DNA of 64,000 bases from an uncultured Porphyromonadaceae bacterium (GTDB lineage Bacteria; Bacteroidota; Bacteroidia; Bacteroidales; Muribaculaceae): assembly GCA_947175265.1 (NCBI GenBank), contig CAMWMD010000006.1, positions 1-64,000 on the forward strand. Reading direction: 5' to 3'. Under the pieces are notes generated by a model. It did no database searches. It saw only the letters and a program-made list of their open reading frames with translations, and was not told where the DNA came from. Position numbers and translations under genes: made by a program. Positions 1 through 9,513 of this stretch are shown piece by piece (position 1 is the stretch's first letter; the number at the start of each line of letters is the position of its first letter).

Positions 1-1
1 A

Positions 2-298
2 CCCCACCCTCCCCTCCGCAAAATAATCCTCCTCACACCTGATGACACAGGCAAGGCTAACCGTGAAAATGATTTCAGACCACGCGCCCGGCAGAACGTA
101 ATCTTTGAGATGGGATATTTCATGAAGCAGATCGGAAGGGAAAACATCATGTTGCTCCTCGCACCCGGAGTAGACAAACCCGGAGACCTCGACGGACTCG
201 TCTACACATCGCTCGATGCAGCCGGAGCATGGAAATATGAACTTGTCAAGGAACTCCGCTCCTCAGGCTTCCAAGTCTCCGCCGACGACATCCTCTAA
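2..298 (+). CDS. TIR-like nucleotide-binding effector, C-terminal part (5' end outside window)
   Basis: The frame is open from base 2 and ends at TAA 296-298, so only about 98 C-terminal residues are visible. They contain ILLTPDD, then RPRARQNVIFEMGYF near base 90-121, then a GAW tryptophan and ELRSSGF close to the end. This pattern is typical of the CAP12/Pycsar-effector TIR-like family (predicted nucleotide-binding proteins, PF10137), in which TIR domains degrade NAD+ during anti-phage defence. The internal ATG at 110 lies inside the conserved core and is not the start. The catalytic region and any sensor domain lie upstream, so whether it is a CBASS/Pycsar effector or a stand-alone protein is open. 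Confidence 0.7.
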   Translation, partial: PHPPLRKIILLTPDDTGKANRENDFRPRARQNVIFEMGYFMKQIGRENIMLLLAPGVDKPGDLDGLVYTSLDAAGAWKYELVKELRSSGFQVSADDIL

Positions 299-405
299 CC
301 CTCCCACTCAAATTCTAAAATTTTCTTACTTTCTCCTCAAAGAGAAAACAATTATCAACTTTGCTATCTAAATAAGCCTCTTCTTTGAAGGCTTCATTGG
401 TATTT

Positions 406-1551
406 ATGAATCGTACAGATTTAAAGCCAACAGTTCTGTTTTTTTCTTATCAGAATCTCAAAGAACTTCCTGGCATCTCAAAAAAAATCTTAGCACAGAA
501 GTCGGCAATTAAAAATCAAGGATTTAAAGTATTTCTTTCTCATCTTCAGAATGATGATGGCCTTTCAAAATTCATGATAGAAGATAAGCCTTTAATCAAA
601 AGAGATAGGAGTCTTATTGGAAGACTAAAATGGAAATTTGACAAAAAACCTATTATTGAATGGATTAAGGAGAATCATATATCCTACATATATGTCAGAT
701 ATACAAAATTTGCTGATTTCACATTTGTTAAATTATTCAAGGATATCAAAAAACTTGGTATTAAAATAATAATGGAGATTCCAACTTATCCTTATGATAA
801 GGAATTTAACAGTACATCCATCAAAGACCATATTTACAATAACCTTGAGAAAATATATCGAACAAAATTAGCAAAATATGTAGATAGGATTATTACTTTC
901 TCTGAAGACGATATAATTTTCGGCCGACCCACAATAAAAATCATAAATGGCGTATCTCCTTGTGACATTCCAATTAAAAAAGTTAATCCTAATAAAGAAT
1001 ATCTGAGTTTATTGGGAGTTGCAAGTCTAAATTTTTGGCATGGATATGATAGAATTATAGAAGGGCTGAAAGACTATTACTCTTCTAACAAAAATCAAAT
1101 ACCAGTTTACTTTCATATCGTCGGGGGAGATGAAAATAATCCGGAATTCAAACGGCTATCATCACTTACGAAGCAATACAAGTTGGAAAAATATATAGTT
1201 TTTCATGGGGAAAAAATTGGAAAGGATTTAGACGAAATCTTTGATAAATGCCATATTGGAATCGGTTCTCTAGGACGACACAGAAACAACATTCAGAAAT
1301 TCCAGTCACTTAAAAACATTGAATATGGTGTAAGAGGTATACCTTTTATATTCTCTGAGGAGAGTCCACTTTTTCACAATGAGAAATATATTTACAGATG
1401 CAAACCAGACGACAATCCCATTGATATAAATTCGTTAGTTGACTTTTATAATGGCTTGTGTTTAAATCCTGAAGAGATCAGGAAAGATTGCTTAAAAAAG
1501 GGTATCGACTGGGACTCTCAATTCAAAAAAATATTCTCTGTTGAGATTTAA
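406..1551 (+). CDS. Glycosyltransferase, GT4-like (surface polysaccharide)
   Basis: This is a 381-residue protein if the ATG at 406 is used; an in-frame TTG at 385 would add seven residues but is less likely. The N-terminal half begins VLFFSYQ and carries IKWIKENHISYIYVRY-like Rossmann strands. The C-terminal half has a HGYDRIIEGL segment after the linker, a VYFHIVGGD strand and an IEYGVRGIPFIFSEE segment, which matches the GT-B donor-binding lobe of family 4 transferases. The specific sugar cannot be read. It is the first gene of a tightly packed AT-rich polysaccharide block and overlaps the next gene's likely TTG start by 11 bp. Confidence 0.75.
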   Translation: MNRTDLKPTVLFFSYQNLKELPGISKKILAQKSAIKNQGFKVFLSHLQNDDGLSKFMIEDKPLIKRDRSLIGRLKWKFDKKPIIEWIKENHISYIYVRYTKFADFTFVKLFKDIKKLGIKIIMEIPTYPYDKEFNSTSIKDHIYNNLEKIYRTKLAKYVDRIITFSEDDIIFGRPTIKIINGVSPCDIPIKKVNPNKEYLSLLGVASLNFWHGYDRIIEGLKDYYSSNKNQIPVYFHIVGGDENNPEFKRLSSLTKQYKLEKYIVFHGEKIGKDLDEIFDKCHIGIGSLGRHRNNIQKFQSLKNIEYGVRGIPFIFSEESPLFHNEKYIYRCKPDDNPIDINSLVDFYNGLCLNPEEIRKDCLKKGIDWDSQFKKIFSVEI

Positions 1552-2464
1552 ATCCAATATTATCATAGTGGGAAATATTAATAAGTCTTCTCAAAGAAAA
1601 CTTGAATTATGTGGAGTTGTCATACTGTATTATCCACAGTATGAACAGACAATTCATAATATCAAATTATATTTATCAGATATTGAGCATCTAATAATTT
1701 GGGATAATACTCCTAAATCAGAGCAGGATACGAGATACGCTGCTCTTTCAGAATCTTCTTCAAAGATAACTTATCTTTCAACAGGGAATAATGAAGGAAT
1801 TGCGACTGCATTAAACAGGGCTGCACAATGGGCTTATGATCATGGATTTACCCATTTATTGACAATGGATCAAGACTCAGAATGGGAAAACTTCAATTAC
1901 TATAGAACTGAATTCAATAATATTAATTCAGATAAGATAGCGGCATACGCACCATTGATTTATGATATAAGGCGTGATATCATTGGTTTTAATTCCAAAA
2001 ATCAAATTATAACAAGTGGAGCTATCTACAATATCAAAATTCTTAAAGATTTAGGAGGATTTTGTGAGGAGTTCATAATTGATAATGTGGATACTGAATA
2101 TTCTTTTAGAATCAGACTATCACAATATGAAATTAAACTCATCCCAAATGCAATTCTAAAACAAACCTTTGGCCATATTAAGAAAGTACCAATTTTAGGT
2201 TGCTATCATGGGCATTATTCTGCATTTAGACTTTATCATATTTTAAGGAATAATATATGGATGTGGAGAATGTATCGAAATACAGATGTTCTTCCTAAAC
2301 GATTTTTATCTTTTAATATATATACCTACTTAGTCAGGGAACCAATATTAATCTTATTCTCAGGAAATAATAAAATCTCAAAGGTCAAAGCTCTATTTAG
2401 AGGATTAAATGACGGGATATTTAAATACCCAAAATCCCTTAACTATTTAATTAATAAGATCTGA
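1541..2464 (+). CDS. Glycosyltransferase family 2, rhamnosyltransferase-like
   Basis: The 307-residue protein has a GT-A fold: VVILYYP near residue 27, LIIWDNT, a GNNEGIATALNRA segment, then the acidic motif LTMDQDSEW, in which DQD is the expected metal and nucleotide-sugar binding element. NVDTEYSFRIR later resembles the acceptor-side acidic motif. This order is typical of the rhamnosyltransferase-like GT2 subgroup. No ATG lies near the start; TTG 1541 overlaps the upstream gene and GTG 1568 is an alternative. The rhamnose donor made by the nearby rfb genes is a reasonable but unproved substrate. Confidence 0.8.
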   Translation: MRFKSNIIIVGNINKSSQRKLELCGVVILYYPQYEQTIHNIKLYLSDIEHLIIWDNTPKSEQDTRYAALSESSSKITYLSTGNNEGIATALNRAAQWAYDHGFTHLLTMDQDSEWENFNYYRTEFNNINSDKIAAYAPLIYDIRRDIIGFNSKNQIITSGAIYNIKILKDLGGFCEEFIIDNVDTEYSFRIRLSQYEIKLIPNAILKQTFGHIKKVPILGCYHGHYSAFRLYHILRNNIWMWRMYRNTDVLPKRFLSFNIYTYLVREPILILFSGNNKISKVKALFRGLNDGIFKYPKSLNYLINKI

Positions 2465-2465
2465 G

Positions 2466-3494
2466 ATGGCTTTACTTCTATTGTTGATTGTTTTTGGCGG
2501 TGCCTGTATGAAGGGATTAGCAAACCAAAATAAATGGAGTGATAGAAATTATTCCCTTTTCTGTATGTTTGGTTTACTACTTATTGTAGCAGCCACATTT
2601 CGTCCTTCTTTTATGCCTGATTATAAACAATATATAACGGAAATAACTACAAACACATTTAGCCGACTTGAACCTTCATTTTACATAATAAGAGGATTCT
2701 GGCAGTTAATCGGACTAAATCCGTTAGGGACTCTCTTTACCTATGCTCTCTTAGGAACCTCGATAATGCTGATATGTATAAAAAGAGACAGCAAATATTT
2801 TTGGTTCTCACTCGTGTTATTTGTTTCTGTTTATTTCATATTGGGAGAAATGATTCAGATGCGACAGGCTGTTGCCATGAGTTGTTTTCTTTACAGTATC
2901 AAATATATTATTGAAAAGAATCTTTCCAAATACATATTAATTTCGATAGTGGCAATAATGTTCCATTATTCTGCTATTGTGATGATCTTTCTGTATTTCC
3001 TTTCACCTAATATTTACAATAAATTCCGTTATTTGGGGGCATTGGCCTTATCTTTAATTTTAGGTCTATATATTGACTTCGGAAGAATTGTTGATTTAAT
3101 GAATAATCAACTCATCTCAGATATTTATTATGCTAAGACCGCACTTGAGGATAAAGCTGAGCCGCTACCTCCTATTTATTTTAATATTAGATTTTTAATA
3201 CAAATATTAATATGTATATTCTTTTGGATAAAAATAGACACAATACAGAAATTTAATCCTAAGGCGTTGACTTACCTAAAGATATACACTATAGGATTGT
3301 GTGTGTATATGATATTTTACAAAATAGGGGATTTAGCCGACAGATTATCTACAATGTTCTTAATTGCTGAAATAATTTTAATACCTTTGGTCATTTTAGT
3401 AGTGAAACCCAACTGGTTATCTAAAGGTATTATCACAATAATCGGATTTAAATATTTCTATTCTAGTATAACTTCCTATCTATTGCATGGATAA
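2466..3494 (+). CDS. wzy: EpsG-type O-antigen/exopolysaccharide polymerase (Wzy-like)
   Basis: This 342-residue integral membrane protein begins with a hydrophobic segment and shows about nine or ten membrane spans. It contains RPSFMPDYKQY after the second span and the IQMRQAVAMSCFLY segment with an arginine-glutamine core, both usual in EpsG-family polymerases, which join repeat units at the periplasmic face. It starts two bases after the previous stop and overlaps the next gene by 8 bp. It is the only polymerase candidate in the block, so it probably defines the polysaccharide linkage. Wzy proteins diverge strongly, and assignment rests on topology and these motifs. Confidence 0.8.
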   Translation: MALLLLLIVFGGACMKGLANQNKWSDRNYSLFCMFGLLLIVAATFRPSFMPDYKQYITEITTNTFSRLEPSFYIIRGFWQLIGLNPLGTLFTYALLGTSIMLICIKRDSKYFWFSLVLFVSVYFILGEMIQMRQAVAMSCFLYSIKYIIEKNLSKYILISIVAIMFHYSAIVMIFLYFLSPNIYNKFRYLGALALSLILGLYIDFGRIVDLMNNQLISDIYYAKTALEDKAEPLPPIYFNIRFLIQILICIFFWIKIDTIQKFNPKALTYLKIYTIGLCVYMIFYKIGDLADRLSTMFLIAEIILIPLVILVVKPNWLSKGIITIIGFKYFYSSITSYLLHG

Positions 3495-4401
3495 ACCTTT
3501 AATTAAAGTTCTTTTATCTACTTATAATGGAGAAAGATATCTTAAAGAACAAATTGATAGTGTCCTTTCTCAAAATGGAGTAACTGTACGCCTTATAATA
3601 AGAGATGATGGCTCAAATGATGGAACATTAAAATTATTACGGGAATATTCAACCAATTATAGTTGTATTGAACTAATTGAAGGACAAAATATTGGTTGCA
3701 GTAAAAGTTTCTTTAATTTAATGTCTTCTGCCTTTGAGGATGATGTCGACTATTATGCTTTCTGCGATCAAGATGACGTATGGCATCCTGATAAATTATC
3801 GGTAGCCATTGAAAAATTAAAGATACACGATAAAACACCCTCCCTTTACTGTAGCAATCTAAAAGTAGTAAATGAGTATGGTGAGTTCTTACGTTTTATG
3901 TATTCATCTAATACAAAACCTAATAAAAATTTCTCACTCCTTTCCAATATTGCAACTGGATGCACATGTGTTATTAATCAGAACCTTTTAAAACTCTTCA
4001 TCAACCATGATCTTCCAAAAGATGCTGTTATGCATGATTGGTGGTTTTACTGTTTGGCTTGTTTCTATGGGAACGTAATTTTTGATTCTGATGCATATAT
4101 TTCCTATCGTCAACATTCAAACAACGTTTATGGTGCTCGTAGTAAGAGTTATCTAGTGAAATCAATTAATTTCCTTAAATCACTTGTGAATTCTGATAAA
4201 GAACATTATAGAGAAAGGCAGGCAAAAGAGTTTCTACATTCAAGTTATTCTGCTCTTTCTAATAAAGATAAAAAGATTGTTGATGTAATAGCAAATTACA
4301 GAACTAATCTTTTCACAAGATTGAGACTCACATTTTCCAGGGAAATCATTCCCGGTATTAGTTATCCATTAAGATTACGTATTTTATTAGGACTAATATG
4401 A
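3487..4401 (+). CDS. Glycosyltransferase family 2
   Basis: The 304-residue protein starts with the GT-A signature KVLLSTYNGERYLKEQIDSV, followed by IIRDDGSNDGT (residues about 37-47) and FCDQDDVWHPDKL, the metal-binding DxD region. A VMHDWWF motif follows near residue 180, as in rhamnosyl/glycosyl transferases of the RfbF/WbbL-like group. The C-terminal third is basic and may contact the membrane. ATG at 3487 overlaps the polymerase gene by 8 bp and its TGA overlaps the next ATG by 4 bp, indicating translational coupling. The acceptor and donor sugars are unknown. Confidence 0.88.
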   Translation: MDKPLIKVLLSTYNGERYLKEQIDSVLSQNGVTVRLIIRDDGSNDGTLKLLREYSTNYSCIELIEGQNIGCSKSFFNLMSSAFEDDVDYYAFCDQDDVWHPDKLSVAIEKLKIHDKTPSLYCSNLKVVNEYGEFLRFMYSSNTKPNKNFSLLSNIATGCTCVINQNLLKLFINHDLPKDAVMHDWWFYCLACFYGNVIFDSDAYISYRQHSNNVYGARSKSYLVKSINFLKSLVNSDKEHYRERQAKEFLHSSYSALSNKDKKIVDVIANYRTNLFTRLRLTFSREIIPGISYPLRLRILLGLI

Positions 4402-5216
4402 TTGAAATATTGTTACCTGTTTATAATGGAGAAAAATATCTACGAGAGCAGATTGAATCAATTCTAAAACAAACAAATCAAAACTGGATTTTAAAAATTA
4501 GAAATGATGGATCTAAAGATAAGTCACAATATATAATTTCAAAATTTTGTAAGAAATATCCTTCAAAGATAGTACAAATTGATTGTCCAAAGGAAAACGT
4601 AGGATTAGTTCAGTCTATTAATTATCTTCAACAAGCCTCTCCGCATGGAGATTATATAATGTTTGCTGACCAAGATGATATCTGGCTTCCTCACAAAATT
4701 GACAAATCCCTACAAGAGGTTAAAAATTTGGAGAATGGTAACACATCATTACCTGTAATGGTCTGTTCAGATGTAAAATGTGTCGACCAAAATTTAGATT
4801 TACTTGAAGAATCATTTTTTGTTTCTCAGAAATTTCCAAAAGATATTTTAGGTGATGTCAACAAGATGGCAGCACTGAATATAATTCAAGGCTGCACTAT
4901 AATGATTAATAAGTCTGCGGCAAAACTAATTTTTCCAATGCCTCTTATCATGTCTATCCACGATATGTGGATTGGTCTAATCTGTGCTTATTTTGGTACA
5001 GTCAGATATATTGAAACACCTTTAATGTTGTATCGACAACATTCTGATAATGTTGCAGGAAGCATCGACGTAAGTTTGAAATATTACTCTAAAAGATTAT
5101 TAAAAATAAAGGATACAATTACATTCTTATTCAAACTTAATTCTCATCTACCTTTCAAACTAAATCTTTTGAAAGTTTGGTATTATAAATTTAAGTATCT
5201 GATTAAAAGGATCTGA
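4398..5216 (+). CDS. Glycosyltransferase family 2
   Basis: This 272-residue GT2 protein is a close relative of its upstream neighbour: it begins EILLPVYNGEKYLREQIESI, then KIRNDGSKDKS, MFADQDDIWLPHKI and SIHDMWIGL, and both end their catalytic part with YRQHSDN. The pair may have arisen by duplication and then diverged. Its ATG lies in the ATGA overlap with the previous stop. The role is inferred to be addition of one sugar, plausibly rhamnose, to the lipid-linked repeat unit in the cytoplasm. Confidence 0.88.
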   Translation: MIEILLPVYNGEKYLREQIESILKQTNQNWILKIRNDGSKDKSQYIISKFCKKYPSKIVQIDCPKENVGLVQSINYLQQASPHGDYIMFADQDDIWLPHKIDKSLQEVKNLENGNTSLPVMVCSDVKCVDQNLDLLEESFFVSQKFPKDILGDVNKMAALNIIQGCTIMINKSAAKLIFPMPLIMSIHDMWIGLICAYFGTVRYIETPLMLYRQHSDNVAGSIDVSLKYYSKRLLKIKDTITFLFKLNSHLPFKLNLLKVWYYKFKYLIKRI

Positions 5217-5223
5217 TTTAAAC

Positions 5224-6342
5224 ATGGAACAGAAAAAGGTTTTATTCGTAGCAAATCATAAAGGATTTTCTAAATTTAATGCCCCCTATATGGCTTGGTT
5301 TAAAAGCCAAGGTTGGGTAGTAGATAATGCCTCACCAGGTATTGAAATCGGAGAAGTTGACAATCAATATGACGTGTGTATCGAACGTTCTCCCTTTTCT
5401 CTTAAGAATATAAAAGCTATATTTCAACTAAAAAAGATAATCGACAAGAATAATTATGATATAATCCATGTTCATACGCCTATGGGGGGAGTAGTCGGGA
5501 GATTAGCTGCAATGACCGCTCGAAAGAAAGGAACTAAGGTTGTATACACTGCTCATGGCTTTCACTTCTTCAAAGGTGCTCCCATTCTTAACTGGATTAT
5601 TTTCTTTCCAATTGAAAAATTATTAGCTCCTTTTACAGACACTTTGGTCACAATTAATCAGGAAGATTATAATCGTGCCAAAAAACTTCATCTTGCAAAA
5701 CACAACATTTTTCACATTGATGGAGTCGGTGTTAACCTAAATAATTTTAAACAATATTCATCTGATGAAAAAATCGAAATCAGAAAAAAATTAGGTCTTG
5801 GCAAAGATGATTTTGTTGCTCTCTATACAGCACAGTTTATTGCAAGAAAGAATCATTCATTTATTCTTAGATATCTACCCCAGATTATAGAAAAAGTTCC
5901 CAACTTCAAACTTATACTTGCTGGTAATGGTCCACTTTGGGAAGATTGTAAAGAGATGGTGAATAAAAATGACTTAAATGAACATGTCATTTTTCTTGGA
6001 GGTCGATCAGATATCCCTGATTTATGCGGTATGGCTGATATTCATGTCTCATCCAGTCAACAAGAGGGACAAGGAATAAACAATATAGAGGCAATGGCAG
6101 CAGGTTGCCCTTTAGTGGTATCCGATGTTCGTGGTCATAAAGACGTTTGCATAGAGGGTCAAAATGGATTTAGATTTAAATTTGATGAACCGGAGAAACT
6201 AATAAACTCAATTTATTACCTTTCCTCCAATCCGGAACTTTACAATTCAATTTCTCAAAATAACATCAAAGATGTAATAAAGTACAATGTAATTAATTCT
6301 GTTAAAAGAATGGGAGAAATATATAAACTTATGATGCAATGA
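5224..6342 (+). CDS. Glycosyltransferase family 4 (EpsD/CapM-like)
   Basis: The 372-residue GT-B protein carries IIHVHTPMGGVVGRLAA and VVYTAHGFHFFKGAP in its N-terminal lobe, a signature of the EpsD/CapM group. In the C-terminal lobe it has AQFIARKNHSFIL, LAGNGPLWEDC and EGQGINNIEAMAAG, which includes the paired glutamates of the family 4 EX7E motif. Such enzymes often add GalNAc, galactose or a related sugar early in repeat-unit synthesis, but the donor cannot be fixed from sequence. It overlaps the acetyltransferase gene downstream by 4 bp. Confidence 0.88.
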   Translation: MEQKKVLFVANHKGFSKFNAPYMAWFKSQGWVVDNASPGIEIGEVDNQYDVCIERSPFSLKNIKAIFQLKKIIDKNNYDIIHVHTPMGGVVGRLAAMTARKKGTKVVYTAHGFHFFKGAPILNWIIFFPIEKLLAPFTDTLVTINQEDYNRAKKLHLAKHNIFHIDGVGVNLNNFKQYSSDEKIEIRKKLGLGKDDFVALYTAQFIARKNHSFILRYLPQIIEKVPNFKLILAGNGPLWEDCKEMVNKNDLNEHVIFLGGRSDIPDLCGMADIHVSSSQQEGQGINNIEAMAAGCPLVVSDVRGHKDVCIEGQNGFRFKFDEPEKLINSIYYLSSNPELYNSISQNNIKDVIKYNVINSVKRMGEIYKLMMQ

Positions 6343-6839
6343 GGGGATTTGATATAACTAACAAATGGGTAATCATAGCAAATAATTTCCTTAAAGGTTA
6401 CAACCAAAAGAAATATTGGAAATATCGTCAGATTGTGGTTGACCCTGATAACAAAACTTCAATAATCAAGAAATTATTTTATCTATATTATATAAAGAGG
6501 GTGGATAGTAAGTGTCAATGCTCTACAGGGACAAATTTAAATAGCGGCACATATTTTGCTTCACCACCTTGGTGTGTACATGGATTAAACGGAATATTCA
6601 TTGGTCATGATCTCATCATTGGGAAAAATCTAATTTTATATCAACAAGTTACAATTATGCATGGAGGAGGTAAGATTGGCGATAATGTGTTAATTGGAGC
6701 TGGAGCCAAAATCCTTCCTGAAGTAAATATCGGAAATAATGTAAGAATAGGAGCAAATTGTGTGGCGGTTGAGGATCTTCCTGACAACACTACTGTAGTT
6801 TTACCAAAACCAAGATATATCTTGAGAAATAATCAATGA
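6339..6839 (+). CDS. Hexapeptide-repeat acetyltransferase, serine acetyltransferase-like
   Basis: The 166-residue protein has a helical N-terminus and then left-handed beta-helix repeats: IGHDLIIGKNLILYQQVTIM, IGDNVLIGAGAKI and IGNNVRIGANC. The histidine of the VTIMHGG segment fits the catalytic position in the CysE/LbH-SAT group. It is much shorter than a housekeeping CysE (about 270 residues) and sits between two glycosyltransferase genes with 4-bp overlaps on both sides, so polysaccharide O-acetylation is more likely than cysteine synthesis. Confidence 0.82.
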   Translation: MRGFDITNKWVIIANNFLKGYNQKKYWKYRQIVVDPDNKTSIIKKLFYLYYIKRVDSKCQCSTGTNLNSGTYFASPPWCVHGLNGIFIGHDLIIGKNLILYQQVTIMHGGGKIGDNVLIGAGAKILPEVNIGNNVRIGANCVAVEDLPDNTTVVLPKPRYILRNNQ

Positions 6840-7915
6840 AAGTTGCAATTATCGGTACCGTAGGTGTCCCGGCAAATTATGGTGGGTTCGAAACCCTTGT
6901 GGACCAGCTTGTAAGACACAATCAATCGGAAGATTTACAGTATGCGGTCTATTGCAGCAAGAAATCTTACGATGAGAAACGTTGGGTTTACCATGGGGCA
7001 AAGACAGAATACGTAGGTCTTAATGCCAACGGAATTCAAAGCATTCCATACGACATCCTTTCTCTTGTGAAAGCGGCAAGAAAAAGTGATGTCATCCTTA
7101 TTTTAGGAGTATCAGGGTGTGCTTTCCTTCCCATTTTCCGGCTCTTTTCAAAGAAAAAATTGATCATCAATATCGATGGTCTTGAGCACCGACGCGACAA
7201 ATGGAACAAATGGATAAGGAAATTCCTTAAATTTTCTGAAAAACAGGCGGTCAAATATGCCGATGTGATTGTCACAGACAATCAGGGTATCACCGATTAT
7301 GTGTCGGAAGAATATGGGAAACCTTCTCAACTCATTGCATACGGAGGAGACCATGTATTGACACACATCGATAATGCTTTCGAGACTGCCACTTTAAAAG
7401 ACTACAAACTTGATAAAAATGGATACGCTCTCGGAATCTGTAGAATTGAACCCGAAAATAATGTGCATATCATTCTCGAAGCCTTCGAGAAGGCCAAGAA
7501 AAAGTTGGTTTTCATAGGGAACTGGGATAAAAGCGAATACGGTATTAATCTCAAAAATAAATATAAGGATTCCGAGTATGTCAAAATTACACCTGCCGTC
7601 TATAACCTTGACGTTCTGAATGTGATAAGATCAAATTGCAGCATATACCTACACGGACACAGTGCGGGAGGGACCAATCCATCACTTGTTGAAGCGATGT
7701 TCTTCAAAAAACCTATCTTCGCATTTGACTGCATATACAACAGGGAGTCAACGGAGAATAAAGCCAAGTATTTTAAAGACGAGGTTGAATTGATTCAACT
7801 CATTTCTACAGATGCCGGGAATCTCAGCCGTATTGCAGAGGATATGGAGGAAATAGCGGAAAGACGTTATCGATGGAGCCATGTGGCAACTCAATATGAG
7901 AATCTGTTCGGATGA
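6836..7915 (+). CDS. DUF1972 glycosyltransferase, rhamnosyltransferase-like
   Basis: This 359-residue GT-B protein starts VAIIGTVGVPANYGGFETL, the mark of the DUF1972 (PF09314) N-terminal domain in streptococcal Cps2T-type rhamnosyltransferases. The C-terminal donor domain shows ALGICRIEPENN, FIGNWDKSEYG and YLHGHSAGGTNPSLVEAM, with the glutamate of the donor-binding motif. Cps2T-like enzymes add the first rhamnose in a capsule repeat, and this gene lies directly before the dTDP-rhamnose genes, which supports that role by context. Its base composition is intermediate between the AT-rich genes before it and the rfb genes after it. Confidence 0.87.
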   Translation: MKVAIIGTVGVPANYGGFETLVDQLVRHNQSEDLQYAVYCSKKSYDEKRWVYHGAKTEYVGLNANGIQSIPYDILSLVKAARKSDVILILGVSGCAFLPIFRLFSKKKLIINIDGLEHRRDKWNKWIRKFLKFSEKQAVKYADVIVTDNQGITDYVSEEYGKPSQLIAYGGDHVLTHIDNAFETATLKDYKLDKNGYALGICRIEPENNVHIILEAFEKAKKKLVFIGNWDKSEYGINLKNKYKDSEYVKITPAVYNLDVLNVIRSNCSIYLHGHSAGGTNPSLVEAMFFKKPIFAFDCIYNRESTENKAKYFKDEVELIQLISTDAGNLSRIAEDMEEIAERRYRWSHVATQYENLFG

Positions 7916-7953
7916 ATACTATAAAAAATTATCAACTATTATAATAATATACT

Positions 7954-8847
7954 ATGAAAGGAATCGTACTCGCTGGCGGATCAGGTACCAGACTCTACCC
8001 TATTACTAAGGGTGTAAGCAAACAATTGCTGCCAATTTATGATAAACCTATGATTTTTTACCCGATCGCCACACTGATGAAGGCGGGCATCAGGGATATC
8101 CTCATCATTTCCACTCCCCAAGATTTGCCGGGATTCAAACGTCTTCTCGGTGACGGCTCTGATTATGGAGTTAACTTTGAATATGCCGAGCAACCTTCTC
8201 CCGACGGCCTCGCGCAGGCTTTCATCATCGGTAAAGAATTTATCGGTGATGACTCCGCATGTCTCGTACTCGGTGACAATATTTTTCATGGAACCGGGTT
8301 CTCGAGTGTTCTCAGACAGGCTGTGGAAAATGCTGAAGTAAATGGCAAGGCTACTGTATTCGGTTATTGGGTCAATGATCCGGAAAGATATGGGGTGGCT
8401 GAATTTGATAAGGAGGGAAACTGTCTTTCCATTGAAGAGAAACCTGAGAATCCCAAAAGCAACTACGCCGTGGTGGGTTTATACTTCTATCCCAATAAAG
8501 TAGTTGATATTGCTGCGAACATCAAACCTTCCGCTCGTGGCGAACTGGAGATAACAACTGTCAATCAGGAGTTCCTTAAAAATGGTGAACTGAAAGTGCA
8601 GACTCTACCCCGTGGCTTCGCATGGCTTGACACAGGCACTCATGATTCTCTTGCAGAGGCCTCAATTTATGTGGAGGTGCTCGAGAAAAGACAGGGATTG
8701 AAAATTGCCTGTATTGAAGGAATTGCATATTCAAACGGTTGGATTTCTGCTGATAAACTTCGTGAAATTGCCCGGCCGATGATAAAAAATCAATATGGAC
8801 AATACCTTATAAAAATTGCAAATGAAGAAAATCTTCAAAAGTTCTAA
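7954..8847 (+). CDS. rfbA: Glucose-1-phosphate thymidylyltransferase
   Basis: The 297-residue enzyme makes dTDP-glucose from dTTP and glucose-1-phosphate, the first step of dTDP-L-rhamnose synthesis. The signature [20 protein letters not shown] opens the protein, followed by [27 protein letters not shown] and [16 protein letters not shown] and GELEITTVN complete the sugar-binding site. The length matches RmlA/RfbA (about 290). Only 38 bp, very AT-rich, separate it from the upstream transferase, and rfbC starts 3 bp after its stop. Confidence 0.97.
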   Translation: MKGIVLAGGSGTRLYPITKGVSKQLLPIYDKPMIFYPIATLMKAGIRDILIISTPQDLPGFKRLLGDGSDYGVNFEYAEQPSPDGLAQAFIIGKEFIGDDSACLVLGDNIFHGTGFSSVLRQAVENAEVNGKATVFGYWVNDPERYGVAEFDKEGNCLSIEEKPENPKSNYAVVGLYFYPNKVVDIAANIKPSARGELEITTVNQEFLKNGELKVQTLPRGFAWLDTGTHDSLAEASIYVEVLEKRQGLKIACIEGIAYSNGWISADKLREIARPMIKNQYGQYLIKIANEENLQKF

Positions 8848-8850
8848 ATA

Positions 8851-9405
8851 ATGAAAGTAATCAAAACAGATATTGAGGGGGTTGTGATTCTTGAGCCCCG
8901 TGTCTTCTCAGATGCCCGAGGTTATTTTCTCGAGAGTTACAATAAAAAGACTTTCGATGCGGAGGTCTGTCCCGTCGACTTCGTGCAGGACAACGAGTCA
9001 TGCTCCTCACGTGGTGTGATGCGCGGTCTCCATTTCCAACGCCCTCCACACGCACAGGCTAAACTCGTGAGGTGCGTGCGTGGCGCCGTCCTCGATGTGG
9101 CTGTCGATATCAGGAAGGGCTCACCCACATACGGCAGATACGCCTCTTGTCTGCTCACTGAGGACAACCACCGACAGTTCTTCATTCCCCGTGGGTTCGC
9201 TCACGGTTTCGCCGTCCTCTCGGATATCGCCGTGTTCCAATATAAGTGCGACAACTATTACGCACCCGAGGCTGACGGTGGAATATCCATCGTCGACCCC
9301 TCCCTTGGGATTGACTGGCAGATGGACATCACGGAGGCTATCCTCTCCGACAAGGATACACGCCATCCCCTCCTCAAGGATTTTGACTCACCCTTCTCCC
9401 TCTGA
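8851..9405 (+). CDS. rfbC: dTDP-4-dehydrorhamnose 3,5-epimerase
   Basis: This 184-residue cupin-fold enzyme epimerises C3 and C5 of dTDP-4-keto-6-deoxyglucose. DARGYFLESY, RGVMRGLHFQRPPHAQAKLV and the KLVRC strand contain the catalytic histidine (about residue 61) and the neighbouring lysine. FIPRGFAHGFAVLS and YKCDNYYAPEAD with the active-site tyrosine region follow. The length is that of RmlC. It is the second of four contiguous rhamnose genes. Codon use is clearly GC-richer than in the glycosyltransferases upstream. Confidence 0.97.
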   Translation: MKVIKTDIEGVVILEPRVFSDARGYFLESYNKKTFDAEVCPVDFVQDNESCSSRGVMRGLHFQRPPHAQAKLVRCVRGAVLDVAVDIRKGSPTYGRYASCLLTEDNHRQFFIPRGFAHGFAVLSDIAVFQYKCDNYYAPEADGGISIVDPSLGIDWQMDITEAILSDKDTRHPLLKDFDSPFSL

Positions 9406-9513
9406 TCGGGGTCAGCCCGGCGTTGCCTCGAAGAATTCTTTTCCTTCTGCCGGCATTCCCGGGTGATGATTGTTTCATTGCGATGGTTTAGCCGTCATAA
9501 TACAAACTTCCGA

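Noticed and set aside
385..405. TTG start for the first glycosyltransferase
   Set aside because: An ATG seven codons later fits better; the extension adds no family sequence.
9080..9466. 128-codon plus-strand frame overlapping rfbC
   Set aside because: Same strand, different frame, serine/proline-rich shadow; rfbC is intact.
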